Source: Isoetes taiwanensis
Taxonomy: Eukaryota; Streptophyta; Lycopodiopsida; Isoetales; Isoetaceae
Assembly (NCBI GenBank): GCA_021234155.1
Contig: JAJEKV010000005.1
Span: 28,947,617-29,011,616, forward strand
Reading direction: 5' to 3'
DNA length: 64,000 nucleotides
Positions 22,805 through 36,059 of the stretch are shown here, one piece after another (position 1 is the first letter of the stretch; every line of letters begins with the position of its first letter). Both the position numbers and the translations under genes were made by a program. The notes beneath the pieces are model-generated. The model worked only from the letters and a program-made list of their open reading frames with translations, was not told the DNA's origin and searched no databases.

Positions 22805-24311
22805 TGTGATGTCCCCTACTTCTTCTACGATGCTCCTATCGTATTGGAAGGCAGAGTTCATCCCCCTGGCAGCCAAGCTGACAGAGGCCATCCACCTGAT
22901 ATCAATCCTTTAGCAATGGATCGATGAGGAAGAATGAATAGGTCATTTGTCCCGTCTTCCCTGGGGACCGTCCTAGCTGCGGAAGCGTGAATAAATGTAA
23001 GCACATGACATCAAATGCAAGGGTGACTGCACCATAGCATACATGTATAATCACATCAACAATATCATCATCACAGGGGAGATCCTACCCAAGCTCAGAC
23101 TCCAGGGTATGGACTGACGGTTTGGGTCTCCAGAAGTCATTGCAGACAGAATTCATGAGAGTGGATTGGGCTGGCATAGGAACATGGCTGTTGGGTAGTC
23201 CGCTCCATCCGCCCCTCCTGTGTACACTTTGCAGAGTATGTTGAGGAGTCTAGGGACTGGGCCGTAGCCTGTCGGGTGCGTAACCAAAAGGGCTACTACT
23301 GGATTTCATCTCCCCAGCCCCGATGAGGCAGGAAGGGGATCACCCCCTCTAGAGGCATGCATGCCCATCACAGGCGGCTAGAGGGCCACTGCCCGTCTTC
23401 GACTTGAACCTCATTGAAGGTGACTCATCACCCAAGAGGTGTCGAGCTCATGCCTTGCCCACTCGCAGTGGCAAACCATTAAGCCTAGCCTGCTAAGACC
23501 CTGGTAGGCTTTACACACCAGAGGGATCAGTCTGTAATGAGACAAGTCCTCCTTATTCTACCGGTCTAGCCCCGCCACTCACAACCAGGCGAGCTCTTGT
23601 ACACAGGCCGCATTAACTGGAAATTAATGAGGCTATCTAGAATCATCTACTACTGAAGGTTTTAGGGCCTCTACCCCCCTTCCCAATACATAGGAGAGCA
23701 TAGAATGGAACATCATCGTCATCAAAGAACTGAAATACTGTCTAAACTATCTACCTAAACATACATGGTTAGGTTCATTCGTTAAGGCCGGTGATCTTAG
23801 GATCTATAAGGCTGCTAAGGCTGAGCTACCATATTATCCTAGCTCGTTGCCGGGCTAAGAGTCGGCTTTGCACAACGGAATCACAGGTTACCTGATCCTT
23901 GGTTTGCTCCTGCGCCTCAAATCGCGTCCATGCCTTTGTTCGAGCTGAATGCAGCTACTCCTAGGAGATTTGTTGTGCAAATCGGCTCGGCGGTGCCTGG
24001 CAATGCGGACTAGCAGTTTGGCTTGGCCGAAATCGCCCAAGGAAGCCAAAATGCGAAAATGGAAAGGGTTTAGGGTTTCCCCTTTTGTTCCTTTTACATG
24101 AACTTTTAGGTTTAGGTTAGAAGGGACCAATGGGGTTTTGCCATTTGGCAAAGGGGTTTAATTGCATATGTTTAATATACATGTGCACATACGAGGTTGG
24201 CCCCTAAGCGCAAACCTTTACGACTCTCAAATACTTGTCAAGGTGACATATACGAATGACGTGGCAGTATAATATATGTATTCGGACCATATATTATGCT
24301 GGAATGTCACA
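22805..24311 (-). mobile_element. LTR 2 of the same Ty3/gypsy-like family (3' LTR, minus orientation)
   Basis: The 1,507-bp LTR begins TGTGATGTCCCC and ends GGAATGTCACA. The minus-strand polypurine tract AAGGTGGGGATAT (24312-24324) follows directly. Diagnostic shared blocks with the other LTRs include aacatggc...gggtagtccgctccatc (about 23,183-23,213) and ggtctctacccccc-type sequence. The interior beyond 24,324 lasts only about 100 bp before the Helitron end. Confidence 0.85.
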
Positions 24312-24430
24312 ATATCCCCACCTTATGTTGATGCTATCCTCAGCATCACGTATCTCCCCTTCTTGGAAACCTGTATGAACCCTGCAACACATTCCATGCA
24401 TGCCAAGGTATTATTCAAGTTTAAATTTTA
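24312..24430 (-). mobile_element. Polypurine tract and short interior stump of the LTR 2 element
   Basis: Homologous to the first bases inside the complete element at 34,941. It is cut off at 24,430 by the Helitron terminus. Confidence 0.7.
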
Positions 24431-24460
24431 CTAGTAACGGGTGCCCGGCGTTGCCGGGCA
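24431..24460 (-). mobile_element. Helitron 3' terminus (element extends rightward, other end not found)
   Basis: Read on the minus strand, an 8-bp perfect hairpin (TGCCCGGC / GCCGGGCA with a 3-base loop, 24442-24460) is followed 7 bases later by CTAG and then a T. This is the hallmark of a Helitron 3' end, which inserts between A and T. The body would lie to the right (24,461 onward). No Rep/helicase protein was seen, so it is non-autonomous. The 5' TC end could not be placed. Confidence 0.65.
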
Positions 24461-26030
24461 TAGTCATGGGCTTGTTGTAGGCAATGATGAAGTTGTATAC
24501 TTAAATATGTATAGATCTTGATGTATGTCTATGTATAGATCTTGATGTATGTCTATTGTATTCATCTAGACAGGTTGTAGAAGAGTTAAAGAACTCTTTG
24601 TAATAAGAAAATATATTGATTGGTTGTTGGGTTTGAGTGGTATTGTAGGGAAGCTTGAAGTAGCATATGTAGATTACCTTTGCCAAATTGAAGGGGAAGC
24701 CAAAAATGGGAGGACTGAAGTGGGGCTAAGTATAGGTTTATTATAGGAAAGCATTTCTATTGTTTAAATATAGATTAAGTTGGTAAGTGTAAATGGGGGC
24801 AAAAGTACTATTCTTTTGTAGGAATTGTAGTTATTGCATTTGAAGGTTTTGCCCAACATTGTCAAGCTTTGGCAACAAAGTCTTACATTGGAGTTGGGAT
24901 ATTGGGAAGGGGATGGAGCGACATCAGTTTAAAATCGTGTTGAATGGTCTCTAGAGTCTCCAACCATAACTCACAATGCACAATGGACAAAAAGATCATG
25001 TAATTGATGAATCTAAATGATAATGAATTTGCATTATGCCTATTATAAGTCATTTGCACCTCTTTGATAATAGAATTTGCGCTAACATATAACATATGCA
25101 TTTATAATAAACGTTTATTGCATCCAAGTACACTTATGATATTTTCTGACCCAAGTCAATGGTCTAATCCTATATCATCAAGAGATGGCATCAATTTTTT
25201 GTGTGCAATTCTTCATATTATATATTTAAACATGTACGAAGTCATGGAGACCCATCTAGTCTATTCGCTTCATGACGTGGACCATATCAATGGACTACAA
25301 GTCACTTTGAACTGCCATTGTTCAGATTTTATAGTTAAACATGTATTTACTAATGGAGACCCACTCTACTCTATTTGCTTCAGATATATATTTGAACATG
25401 TACATGACTAATGGAGACTCATATACTCTATTTGCTTCATGATAGACCATATGAATGGACTATAATATGGCTGCTACAGCGGATGGATCCTATGAACTCT
25501 TAAACATCGCAAAGTATGCTATGGTGAAATCTAGTGCGATAATTAACTTAGCCTTGTCCACATCTTGAAAATTGCACATTGCATAGCTACTACATTGAAT
25601 TGCATTGTTGATTTTATAGCAATTATGCACAACTATGGTTCTATGGCAAGTTTGGATTGCATTGTTGTTTTTATAGCGAGTTAGGGACTATTTGGCTATT
25701 TTATCCATGTCTCGCGGCTGCAAGCCTTCTTTCTTATTAATGTGGATTTCCACCCGCCATTGCAAATCAGGCCCTTGCTCCTACACCATCGCAAATTAGG
25801 CCCTTGCTCCTCCATGAGTCCCTGCCAAAGGTGAGAAGTCACGCTTTTTCAAGAAATGCTGCCTTTGGGGAAAGGCATTAAGTGCAAAGGTGAAAAATGT
25901 AAAGAAAATGTAACAAAATGTTAATTTTTTGGTTAATTGTAATGTGTATGCATTGTCTTCAAAATCTAAAGAGCACGTTAAAGGTGAGTAGATGAATTAA
26001 AATTTTAACAAAAGTCGTGTTACATTTTAA
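24461..26030. other. Probable Helitron body, non-coding with short repeats
   Basis: No gene was found. A 28-bp unit (atgtatagatcttgatgtat...) is tandemly doubled at about 24,506-24,554. At 25,230-25,450 a loose repeat of roughly 60-110 bp around 'atggagac...ctatttgcttcatga' occurs three to four times. Confidence 0.4.
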
Positions 26031-26137
26031 AAGAACCATTAAAAATATTACATGGCTATCAAAGTGACCAATTTGATAGAATGAGCCATTAAAAATATTA
26101 CATGGCTATCAAAGTGACCAATTTGATAAAACGAATC
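26031..26137. repeat. 53-bp tandem duplication
   Basis: Two near-identical copies of attaaaaatattacatggct followed by atcaaagtgaccaatttgat lie side by side at about 26,038-26,083 and 26,091-26,136. Confidence 0.85.
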
Positions 26138-29100
26138 AATCTGTATGCATTAAAATTTTCCTGAGAATACATCCCCTTTAAGGGGTTCCTGTTATATGGA
26201 CAAAAAACTGCATGTTGCTTCAATAAACGCCATTTCAGCTAAAACTTAGCATGATTTGCCAAAAGTTTAAAAGCCACCTATTCATTCTTATCTTAAGCAT
26301 CACCAGTGTAGTTCTACAATGACAACTAAAATAGATCAAGAATTCAGTGCCATACCATAGGACTCTGTTTTTCCTGAAATAAAACTCAAAGTCATAAAAA
26401 CTCAAAGTCATTGAGACTTTATACATTGATCTGGAGGATCCTGGTTTTTCTGCGCAAGTTTGAGCTGGATCAGGAGCTCAGTGCAGTTGAGAAAGGAAGA
26501 CTGCTTAGACTCAAGAATAAAAGACCAAGCATTCCAAGCTGTAAACACGACAAAATATTAGAGGCACATCATGATCACTGAAATAGATTTTCAAAATTCT
26601 AGATTCTGAGGGCACCTGCAGGATAGGAAACAAAATAACCTACATTACCCTGCATTTGACGAACTTGGCATAAATCTTATCATGTACCTTTGCATATCTG
26701 CATATTCCTAAGATTGCCACTAATATAATTAATTGATGAGGAGCTTTTAGAGCAATTCAAGCCATTGCGATCTCGAATATCCTGATTATTCATTTCCAAA
26801 TATATCCATAAAATTATCGTGTCTCTAAATTATGTTATCTGCCTGTGTATAGACTCCACCCACTGGTATAGGCTCATAATTTAAGCCCAAAATAATCCAT
26901 AAACATATTCACTGGAGGATCAACCCTTTTGAACCTTTGCAAAGAGCACATTCATTCTAGATTAAACAATAATCTAACAATAATCACAGATCTTCTGCTT
27001 CCTCAGCCTGATTAACTCTAAAGCTTTCTCATATTTTAAGAAAGTTGGAGAAAAATACGTAATAGGTATTGCCGTACATGTGGAAAGGACGAAGAAAAGG
27101 GACAAATAACTCAAGTCATACCTCAATAAATAGTGCCAGACTGCTGACCCGCCAGAAAGATCATTTTGTTTTCTTCGTCTACTTTCCCTCTCAACAAAAA
27201 TATCTGGAAAAAGAACATATATCAAATGAGATGGCTCCAAATATGTTGAACAGTGGAAAGAAAAGTCGATGTTCTTGTTGATCTAATGGCCAAAAGGATA
27301 CTTCTACACTGGGTTGTTAGAAAAATGCATTGTGGTTGCGATACGGATCCAGCAAACCATAAATGTGGCACCACCTGCAAATAAATAGAAAACGAAAAGA
27401 AATCAAGCTGCAACAGGAAAATGTAGAAATCAATTGCAAAAAATGATGGCTCGACATTCACACAAATTAAGAGTGAAATTTTTGAACTATAGCACCATAA
27501 TCCTTGCAAGAATTTAAAAATAAACAAAACTTGATACCATCCCTCAAATTGGAGCCCTGTTTTCTAAAGAAATTGAAAATCACAAAACAAAAACTTCAAA
27601 TGAAAAGAGAAAATCCGTGAGCACATACTTGCACAATGTAAAAGCAATCGACACTTATGCTCTCCCTTATACCAGAGACAAAATTTATTTGTAGCAGTTT
27701 TGAGGTTTGAACTATACATGACAGAATTACCTTGTAGCAAGGGTAATGCTTAATTAGTCTAACATGTGACATCCAGTGATGAGAGGAATCAAGAAGTACA
27801 ATTGAGGTAGCTACATAAAGAAAGATTTATCTGCTTCGCAACGTCATCAGGGCCACACATGCACATCTAGCATACAAAAGCTTTTCATAAGCAGTAAGCT
27901 GCAACGCCCAAGGGTTTTTAGTCTCTCTAACCTGTCCTGCATGCTCCATAGCATAAGCCTCGCCTGCAAGTAGAAATTATTATATCACAAAAGCTTCTAA
28001 CCTTTAAAACAAAGGACAGAGGTTTTACCTGAAGATTATGGAGCAAATACTCTTTAGGCCTCAAGGCAAAGAAGATCCTATATAAAGAGCTCTGTAGCAG
28101 TCTTATATTCAGATGTGCTGAAGAAATCATATTACACATAAGGCTATGGGATATACCGCCAATAAGGCCATAAGCAATGGAGTATATCAAACGCATAAGG
28201 ATCATGGTTGAAAAGGCAGGAATGCACAGAGATTGATAAAGTAGTTAAAATACATTTGCAACTTTTGATCTTCCTGATGCAGCAGAGAGATGGAGTTTTG
28301 CCAGAAGAATCAGTGATTAAGGCTTTACTGGATGTCCAAAGTAGGAACATTTTTTTGCCAAAGATATGTTTGAATGGGGTATCTATTGTACAATAGCAAG
28401 AAAACTTGCAAAAATTCGTTAGCCATATATACCTCCTTGGATAAGCATCTGCCATGAATCTCTAGAGGCAGTAGCAAAGAACGCAATGATGCCAAATCAA
28501 AGAAGGCATTACAATCAAGTCCACGTCAAAAACAACTCAAAGCAGAAGTAAAATAAGCACAAAAAATGGGTGCAGCAACAACGATGAGAACAATAATAGG
28601 TTATCTTTTTGATACTCTGCGATGACACGTTTTTGTTATATGTTTTTGCCTATAAACTGTCACCTCAATATAAACCCTTTCAAACATGATCCTATAGACA
28701 AAAAATGAAGAGAACAGCCTTTGGAAACTGAGAACGAAAGGCAGGATGCAATTCAGAGGCACTTTGAGGAAGAGCAAACACAAAGCAAAAACATTTCCTC
28801 TAAAAAATCAACTAAAGTAGTCAAATAAATTATCTTCGCTATAGAACCTGACAAAAGGATCTTCAGCCTCTAGCATTCCTGGAGTATAGCATCAAAACTG
28901 AAACAAAGAAGATGTTACCTGATATTTGGACGAAAAATTTCACCATACAAATTTTGACCACAATCTGATACCATCACCATGCCGCTAGATGTGAAAAAAG
29001 CTTGCTGAAACTTGTTTAAGCCCTGAACATGAAAATGGATTGAAGAGTTGGTTGGATTCAGGTGTTATCCAACTTGCAACCTAACCCTGCTCCACCATAG

Positions 29101-30405
29101 TTGCTCCACCAAGTACCTGATGTTAAAGATACCATAAGAATGAGCATGGCCATTTTGAACTTCAAAAAAAAAAAAAAGCAAAAATACTTGTTATTTGCCA
29201 CAACGACCATGTTGAAAAGCCAGTTAAGACTGGAGCCAGGACTGCTACTGATTTGCAATGGCCGGAATTGCAACCTCAAGGCAGATCCGTCGACTCTAAA
29301 ATGCAAAATATCATCTGAATGAATTGCTGCATAGAACCCTGGCTATGCAGATCCAAGATTGGAACCGAACCTGTTCAAACACATCTTCAAAAACCACGGA
29401 GCTACCTGTAAGCCAAGGTTAGTGGCCGAAATTGCAACCTAAAGGCCGATTCATCCACTCCAATGCAAAATGCCATCTAATGCACATAAATTTACAAAGC
29501 ACCTGATGAATAAAGCATGCCAATCCAATTGGTGAACATGCATGGGGCTACAGCTGCAAGAAGGGATATGGGCATCTGCTAAAGTCTCGGAATCGATAAG
29601 GCAACCCCAAACCTAGAATTTGGTAATCAAACGCAAAACCACAAACTCGATTTTTGGAATACCTGAAAAGTTTTTCCGGCCGCTAAAAGCCTCTAGACCT
29701 TAGAAAACTAACCTGGAAAAAAAATCTAAAAAGTTTTCGGCATGTCGGAAAAACCAAATTTAAACAATAGATAATCATATCACTTGGTCCATACATACTA
29801 TAGTAAGGTGATCTCTCAACCCTTACATTATCATTTAATATTCACAAAATTTTATGGTTTGCAATAGAACCTTTGAGTAGTTAACTTCCCATTATCTGTT
29901 AACGGGATGTTTTTGAATGTAACATCACCGTGTATCCTAGACTTACTCTAGCTAGTTTCCCTGATTTAAACTCCTTTCATAGTCCTTAAACCTTGTCAAG
30001 TAAGATTTCATTCGCCTTGTACAAATATTCTACTATCTTCCAATATGACATACATCTGAATGTCACAGTTGACACCCTCGATATCCTCACTAATGTAGTA
30101 TCTGATACTACTAAATCCTTCCAACATCCACGCTGTATAACAATATAGTGGGCGATATTATCCACCAAAAAAAAAAATCAACTTCTTATTGCCGCAAACA
30201 TATTTTCTTTGTACCATAAACATGTTGTTTTGACACCACACTTTTTAGACTCTCTAACCTTAGTTTGCCTTGATCCTCAAGCTCTAGTCACAAATTCCCA
30301 AGGAGAGATGCCACCCTAAGTCCTAGTGGACATGTTTAACATCTAGTATAGGAACTCTTATCTTCATTAAAACTGTATTCATATGGAATGTGAACTAAAA
30401 GTTCT
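26138..30405. other. No confirmed gene; weak exon-like pieces on the minus strand
   Basis: I recognise no protein family. Two short minus-strand stretches look exon-like: IRLLQSSLYRIFFALRPKE plus YLLHNLQ (about 28,030-28,110, ending at a good GT donor) and a 35-bp piece at 27,928-27,962 flanked by AG and GT that continues ARLMLWSMQDR. They may be remnants of a host gene or chance. The rest is AT-rich intergenic sequence. Confidence 0.25.
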
Positions 30406-31428
30406 ATTCTAGAATGGGGCTCGCATGAAACCAACAAAAACCGTCCGATTCAGCAGATTTTCTACAATTGTGGATAGTGGGTAGCCGCACACATGCGAAC
30501 TACCCATGAAAAATAAAGGGAATATCCAATTTTGTAATTTGGACCCCATAAAATACAATGCTAATAGATGTTTATTGGTGTAATTCGGTGCCAAAGCTTA
30601 TCACTGTGGATTAAAAAGCCTCGCCTTTCGGGTTTTCGAGGAAAACCCTAGTGATAGTTTCCTTAAGAAGGGGCTTGGACAAACGTAGCGCGAGAAATCG
30701 CTCCCAAAACCCACCTAATGGAGAAGTCGTAAAACGGTGCGATACCGCCAACCCGTACACGCACATCATCAACACAAAAACGTGACAAAACAAATCTCCC
30801 GAGTGGAGGGCTGATCACGCCACGCCACGCGACAATAAAACAAAACCTCTTCAAATAGAGGGGCGGTCACGCGCCTTCGTGCACAAATACAATAAACAAA
30901 GAAGGGGAGGGTGGGTTCAAAGAAAAGAGAATAAGGTGCGAGAGAGAAGAGGAAGCCGATGAGACGCCGATACGTAATGCGCCTAAAATAGCTTAACTCC
31001 CCAACCGAGAAGGCATGCGCCATGCATGATGTTCGCCCCATTCTAGAATGGCGATCCGATGTCTCGGATCGATAGGATTCTAGAATGGGGCTCGCATGAA
31101 ACCAACAAAAACCGCCCGAATACCAAATGACTTCCTTAACAAAACTAGAATCGAGGACGAAGGTCACAGGATGAAGGCTAAAGAAGAGCCAAGGCTGAGA
31201 AAGGACATGCCACAACATGAAAGAAACGCCAAATTGGCCAAACCAAGCAGGGAGAAGCCCCTCCCCTGCCTGGAATCAAAGAAAAGAGAATAAGGTACTG
31301 CTGAGAGAGAAGAGGAAGCACCGATGAGACGTTGATGCAGAACCGCCTAAAATAACGAACTCCCAACCAGAGAAGGCATGCGCCGCATGCATGCATGCAA
31401 GACATGCATGCTCGCCCCATTCTAGAAT
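30406..31428. repeat. Tandem pair of inverted-repeat-bounded units
   Basis: Unit A (30,406-31,049) and unit B (31,077-31,428) both start attctagaatggggctcgca and end with the inverse (…cgccccattctagaat), giving terminal inverted repeats of about 20 bp. The two share sequence throughout (for example aaagaaaagagaataaggt, and the end block catgcgcc). Unit B lacks about 290 bp of the middle of unit A. Both right ends are followed by ggcgatccgatgtctcggat. No protein is encoded. It may be a tandemly duplicated MITE or a complex satellite. Confidence 0.65.
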
Positions 31429-32150
31429 GGCGATCCGATGTCTCGGATCGATGGGATTATACACCCTTTCTTTTTCTTGTTATGTTTTACCATTAAATGG
31501 TCCTAGTATGCATATATCAACGCGGACTACTCCTCGGGATACACACACGATACCAAGTCCAGAGCACATTCTCCTTGGTGAGATGTTCATTGGGCACCTA
31601 CCTTGTTCATACTCCAGACTTTGGACTATTCAAAGTATCCCTTGAAATTCTCTATATTTAAAACGTTGTTTACGACAACTTTCAAGCTCCTCTTGTCTCA
31701 CACTTGCCATGTTGACTCTCTTGACCTTGTCTGGAAATTACGTTCCACACTATTGTCCACTCTTTTATTCGGTGTCTCGATGCTCCCAGCGGAGATGTGA
31801 TGCATCCATTCCTTAACTTGTACCATGCATGATGGTCATGCGTTTGACCAAAGTCATTAAGCATATCCACATGGCTACATGGTCATCTTACTCGGTTCCA
31901 TTGCATGCAGTCTACACTTTATTATATTAACATTTTCTTTCCACCATATTTTGAAATATTTTTCTTCTTTTGACTATCTCACCCCTTTCCAGACCCACAC
32001 TGTCTATCTTATCCATACTTTATATCCACATGAGCGCACATATTAATTCATTAGTTATATGTTATACATTTATCAGACATACATATATTCTTATATTGAC
32101 ATCGCACAGATACATCCCACAGAGACGCTCTATGGGGCATGGGGCACCGT
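31429..32150. other. No recognisable gene
   Basis: AT-rich intergenic or decayed retroelement DNA left of the gag fragment. Nothing was identified. Confidence 0.35.
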
Positions 32151-32429
32151 TTAATTGATGTCGCCTGAGTTATTGTCCACTGGTGGTATGGCCATGCGAT
32201 CTTCATGTATCGCAGAAGGGCAATTATGACTACGGTGTCCACGGCGGAAGCATTGAAAGCATGCCTGGTCCTTCTTGAGCCTGTTATATAATGATGGTTG
32301 AGCAGGTCCTGGGCTCTTGCTTGAAGTAGAAGTGCTGAACGTTGGGAATAAGGAGTGATAAGGCATCCTTATTTTGGATCGTGAGTCGAGAGAATTGATG
32401 TGACGATGTTTTTTATCCCATTGAATCAC
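32151..32429 (-). pseudogene. Retroelement gag fragment with a CCHC zinc knuckle
   Basis: The 92-aa minus-strand frame contains CFQCFRRGHRSHNC, an exact C-x2-C-x4-H-x4-C zinc knuckle of retroelement nucleocapsid, preceded by a Ser/Pro-rich linker (SPGPAQPSLYNRL). This is the C-terminal end of a gag protein. No protease or RT follows. It lies outside the complete LTR element at 33.3-49.3 kb, so it belongs to another retroelement that was there first. Confidence 0.6.
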
Positions 32430-33314
32430 TGGACTTAATAATTAAGAGGATTAATTTATCACGTGGCATATATATTGCCATTCAACGTAGAAGGAGACTG
32501 CATATAGCACCATACAAGTGAGGGAGAAGTGGTATATGATTATCTTCCATAGACCACATTAGAGAGGTACTATACTAATGTGGAAACTGGATTATAAGTA
32601 CCCAGCTTATGAAAGGGAGATCACTTTAGAAGTGTAGGTTTCGACAATGGTGGTGAAGGTGTAGAATGTTGACATTTTATAGCTATTGCTACTTGAATCG
32701 AGATATATGATTCACGAAAGTTAGAGTATAATGGCGTATGAGGATGCATACACAAAGTATTCAAGGAATAACGAGACTTCGATTATGATTATAAAAAGGT
32801 TATGAATAATAAATGATGAAGAGTGAGTGTGTAATTAATATTGAAGTATATACGATAAAATGTGAGATGTAGTACAATATAGAATTGTATTAAAGGATAA
32901 GTGTGATGAACATGTAAAACATTGAGGATAGCAATATATGAGTTGTTAAAACTGTCACGAAATAAGAAAACAAAATTTTGATACAAAATTAAATTAGGGC
33001 AGATTGTAATAAAATAAATTGTAAAGTGAAGAAATAGAAGTTGTCTACGAATAAAGAATCATTTATAAATTAGCTATATTGTGATATAATGTCACTACAA
33101 TGTATATCTATAAGAGTATAACATGAATGAATAGTCTAGTAATGAAAGGTATGGATTGTTCAGTATAGTAAAAAAAGGAAGTCTGTAATCATAGATTCTA
33201 GAAGAGTTCCAACCATTGTGGAACTCATTTAGATACGCAATACTCATCGCCTGTCCTACTTGGTTAAGTGGACCCACTTATGGAAGGAGGATACAACATC
33301 AATCCTCGAGAGGG
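32430..33314. other. No recognisable gene
   Basis: Very AT-rich flank of the LTR element insertion, with no features. Confidence 0.4.
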
Positions 33315-33319
33315 ATTTT
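33315..33319. repeat. 5-bp target duplication ATTTT, left copy
   Basis: ATTTT directly precedes the LTR that starts at 33,320 and recurs at 49,314-49,318 directly after the other LTR. Confidence 0.75.
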
Positions 33320-34940
33320 TGTGACGTCCCCTACTCATATACGGTGCCCGCACCGTATACAAACAGGAGTTCATCCCCCATACCAGCTCCATACCGATAC
33401 AGGGCCCTCCACGTATTACTGCAACCTTGATGAGTTCCAGTGGGAAGAATGAAGGGGTCATTTAACCTGTCTTCCTCAGGGCCTACCTAGCTGCGGAAGC
33501 GTAAACATACATGTCAGTATACAACATCAACATCACATAACCATCTCGAAGGATGGCTCATCACATATCTGCATAGACAAAGATCAGTACATCACAAGGG
33601 GATTTCTACCCAAGGCTCAGACTCAAGGGAATGACCCGGCGGCCGTTCTCCGAGTTCATTGCGGGGCAGGGAATTCATGGCAATGGATTTGGTGGCATGA
33701 GAACATGGCTTAGGATAGTCCACTCCATCCGCCCCCTCCACATGCACACTTTTGCAAAGTAGGTTGAAAAGTGTTGGGGCCCTGATCAGAGCCCGTAGAA
33801 TGCATAGCCAAAGGGGCTATTCCCGGGTTGCATCTCCCCGTTCGATGGGGCAGTGTAGGGATCTCTCCCTCCGAGATCTACATCTTTGACTCAAGGTGAC
33901 TAGAGGGCCCCTTTGCCCTTATTCGACTTGAACCCAATGGAGAGTGACGCATCACTCATCGGGTGTCGAGCCCATGCCTTGCCCACACGCTTGGTGGCAA
34001 GCCATCAGACCTAGTCCACAATGATCCCGGTGAGGGCCTTACACACCGGAGGGATCGATTTTCAAGAGTCGAACACCACGAACCTCCTTATAAGCCAGTT
34101 TTGCCCCTTCGCCCACAACCAGGCGTGGTTCTTGTACACAGGGCGTCAATTTACGGTGTGCTAAAGAGGCTAGCTAGGAGCATCAACTACCAGGGCTTTA
34201 GGGTCTCTACCCCCCTTCCCAATACAATGAGTTCAGAGAGATACATCATCATACACATCACGGAGTAAGAACTAAAAGAACAAGATCTAATCTATATCAT
34301 AGAGTTAGGTTCTTTAGTTAGAGCTTAGTATCTAGAGATCTAGATGGCTGCTATGGGCAACTTAATAGGCTAAACCCACTTGATTCGATGATGGTGGAAG
34401 ACGGTTTTAGGCTATTAAATTGACGAAATACGATCCTTGGCTCGCTCCTCCCCGCCTCAACTTCGACCATCCTGCCTCTGCTTTGCTAGAAGATGAAGCT
34501 AGATTGGGAAACTAACGAAGTTGGTTTCGGCAGGGATGTAGCGGGATGCGGTTTTGACTCATGGAGCAAGCAAAACAAAGCCCTAAAACCCTATGGACGA
34601 AGATGGCAAGTTAGGGTTTCCTTAACCTATATAGACAAAGGGTTAGGGCTAGGGTTCCCATTATCCCCTTTAGGCATGTGGGATAATTGGATGTGGCCCC
34701 ACTTATATTAAATAAGTGGCCTAGGATATCCACATGGGTAAATGTGTACACATTGACACACATATGGATAAGTGTGCACATGAGCAAATGTGCCCATAAT
34801 TAAATGCACACACCTTGCAAGTTGCCCCCTAGGGTGCTACTTGCTCGGCTACACGTACGCACATTACGCCACCGAGATGGCGATGGTACGCGTGAAATCT
34901 GATATCGTCTTAGGACCGTATACTATGCTGGAACGTCACA
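33320..34940 (-). repeat. 3' LTR of the 16-kb element
   Basis: 1,621 bp, from TGTGACGTCCCC to GGAACGTCACA on the plus strand. It is homologous to LTRs 1, 2 and the right LTR. It contains a long AT-rich block (about 34,275-34,375) that is essentially identical to the right LTR, while CG-rich blocks differ by many small indels. Confidence 0.9.
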
Positions 34941-34953
34941 TTCTCCCCACCTT
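34941..34953 (-). promoter_or_regulatory. Polypurine tract
   Basis: AAGGTGGGGAGAA on the minus strand lies immediately before the TGTGACG start of the 3' LTR. It primes plus-strand DNA synthesis. Confidence 0.8.
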
Positions 34954-35029
34954 GAAATGATGCTGTCCGCAGCATCGTGGGTCTCCCCACCTTGGGATCT
35001 TCCTAACCTGCAATCAACTTGATGCATAC

Positions 35030-35630
35030 AATATATTACTATTATACTTATACAATTATTAGGATTACCTTAAGGTAATATTTTTAAAACATTATTACGT
35101 CATTACATTATCAAATAACTTGTCAATTCGTAACTTCTATTAAAACAAGGTACTTATTAGTCTCCGTTATCACAACATTTAGTTTATCACAATTTAACAC
35201 TTTCATATACAATTATTATTTAAGGTACTCTTCATTCCTTGCAACACATTCCAACAAAATTTGTGTTGCAAGTCTTCGCACCTTAAAATCCTGCATTAAT
35301 TTTACAATATCTATAATTACATACTTACTATCTTAATTATTAAAATTACTCTAAGGTAATGTTTAAGACATTACTGTATTATTTCATTATCCAATTAGCT
35401 TATCACTTCATAACTTACTCAACGCAAGGTAATTATTAACCTTACTTAATACAACATTTAAGTTTATCAAAGTTTATCAATTTCATACAAAATTTACACT
35501 TCTAAGGTACTCTTCATCCCTTGCAACACATTATAACAAAATTTGTGTTGCAAGTCCTTGCACCTTGAAATCCTGCATTAATTTTACAATATCTATAATT
35601 ACATACTTACTATCTTACACAAGATTTAAG
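35030..35630. repeat. Tandem repeat, about 290-bp unit, two copies
   Basis: Blocks such as ttgcaacacatt...aaaatttgtgttgcaag and ttttacaatatctataatta occur twice with a spacing of about 290 bp (for example ggtactcttcat at 35,224 and 35,516). The sequence is non-coding and part of the element's 3' interior. Confidence 0.8.
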
Positions 35631-36032
35631 CGATTAGTTTCAATGGTCGAAATCACAACTACTCTAGAACTATCTATACAAGTGCTCGTGATGCGACTCC
35701 CCGCCGGTTCTTCGTTCTCATTGACCTCCTGGGTTCACACCACGCTAGAATATTAATGTAAAGTTGGTTATAAGGGAACCACCCCATCTATCTACATGAA
35801 TGCATGACTAATCTCCCGGCGTAGGAAGAGGATGCTTCTTCCATCGTGGCCGTGGAGACAGCGCCCTATAATGCCTATATGACGCTCATGCCTACACCTT
35901 TAGTTGCCTGAAACGTGGAGGATAGGGTCCTTCCCGTATTTGGGCATGAAGGATAGGGTCCTCCCCATAGGCATTGACTAGAGGTGCTTTCCTATTAATG
36001 CATTCCTGAATGACCTCTTATCTCTCGAGGTC

Positions 36033-36059
36033 GTCTACTTCCGTGGGACGGAAGTAGAC
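36033..36059. repeat. Perfect 12-bp-stem hairpin
   Basis: GTCTACTTCCGT and its exact complement ACGGAAGTAGAC are separated by GGG. It stands alone in non-coding interior sequence, and no U-run follows. Confidence 0.8.

Noticed and set aside
25200-25440. Possible protein repeats (VYSLHDVDHINGLQ, YSICFRYIFEHVHD)
   Set aside because: They arise from loose DNA repeats in AT-rich Helitron-like sequence, with no family match.
34590-34680. Telomere-like words (agggttt, gggttaggg) in the LTRs
   Set aside because: They are short and scattered, occur at the same place in related LTRs and are not in arrays, so they are not an interstitial telomere.
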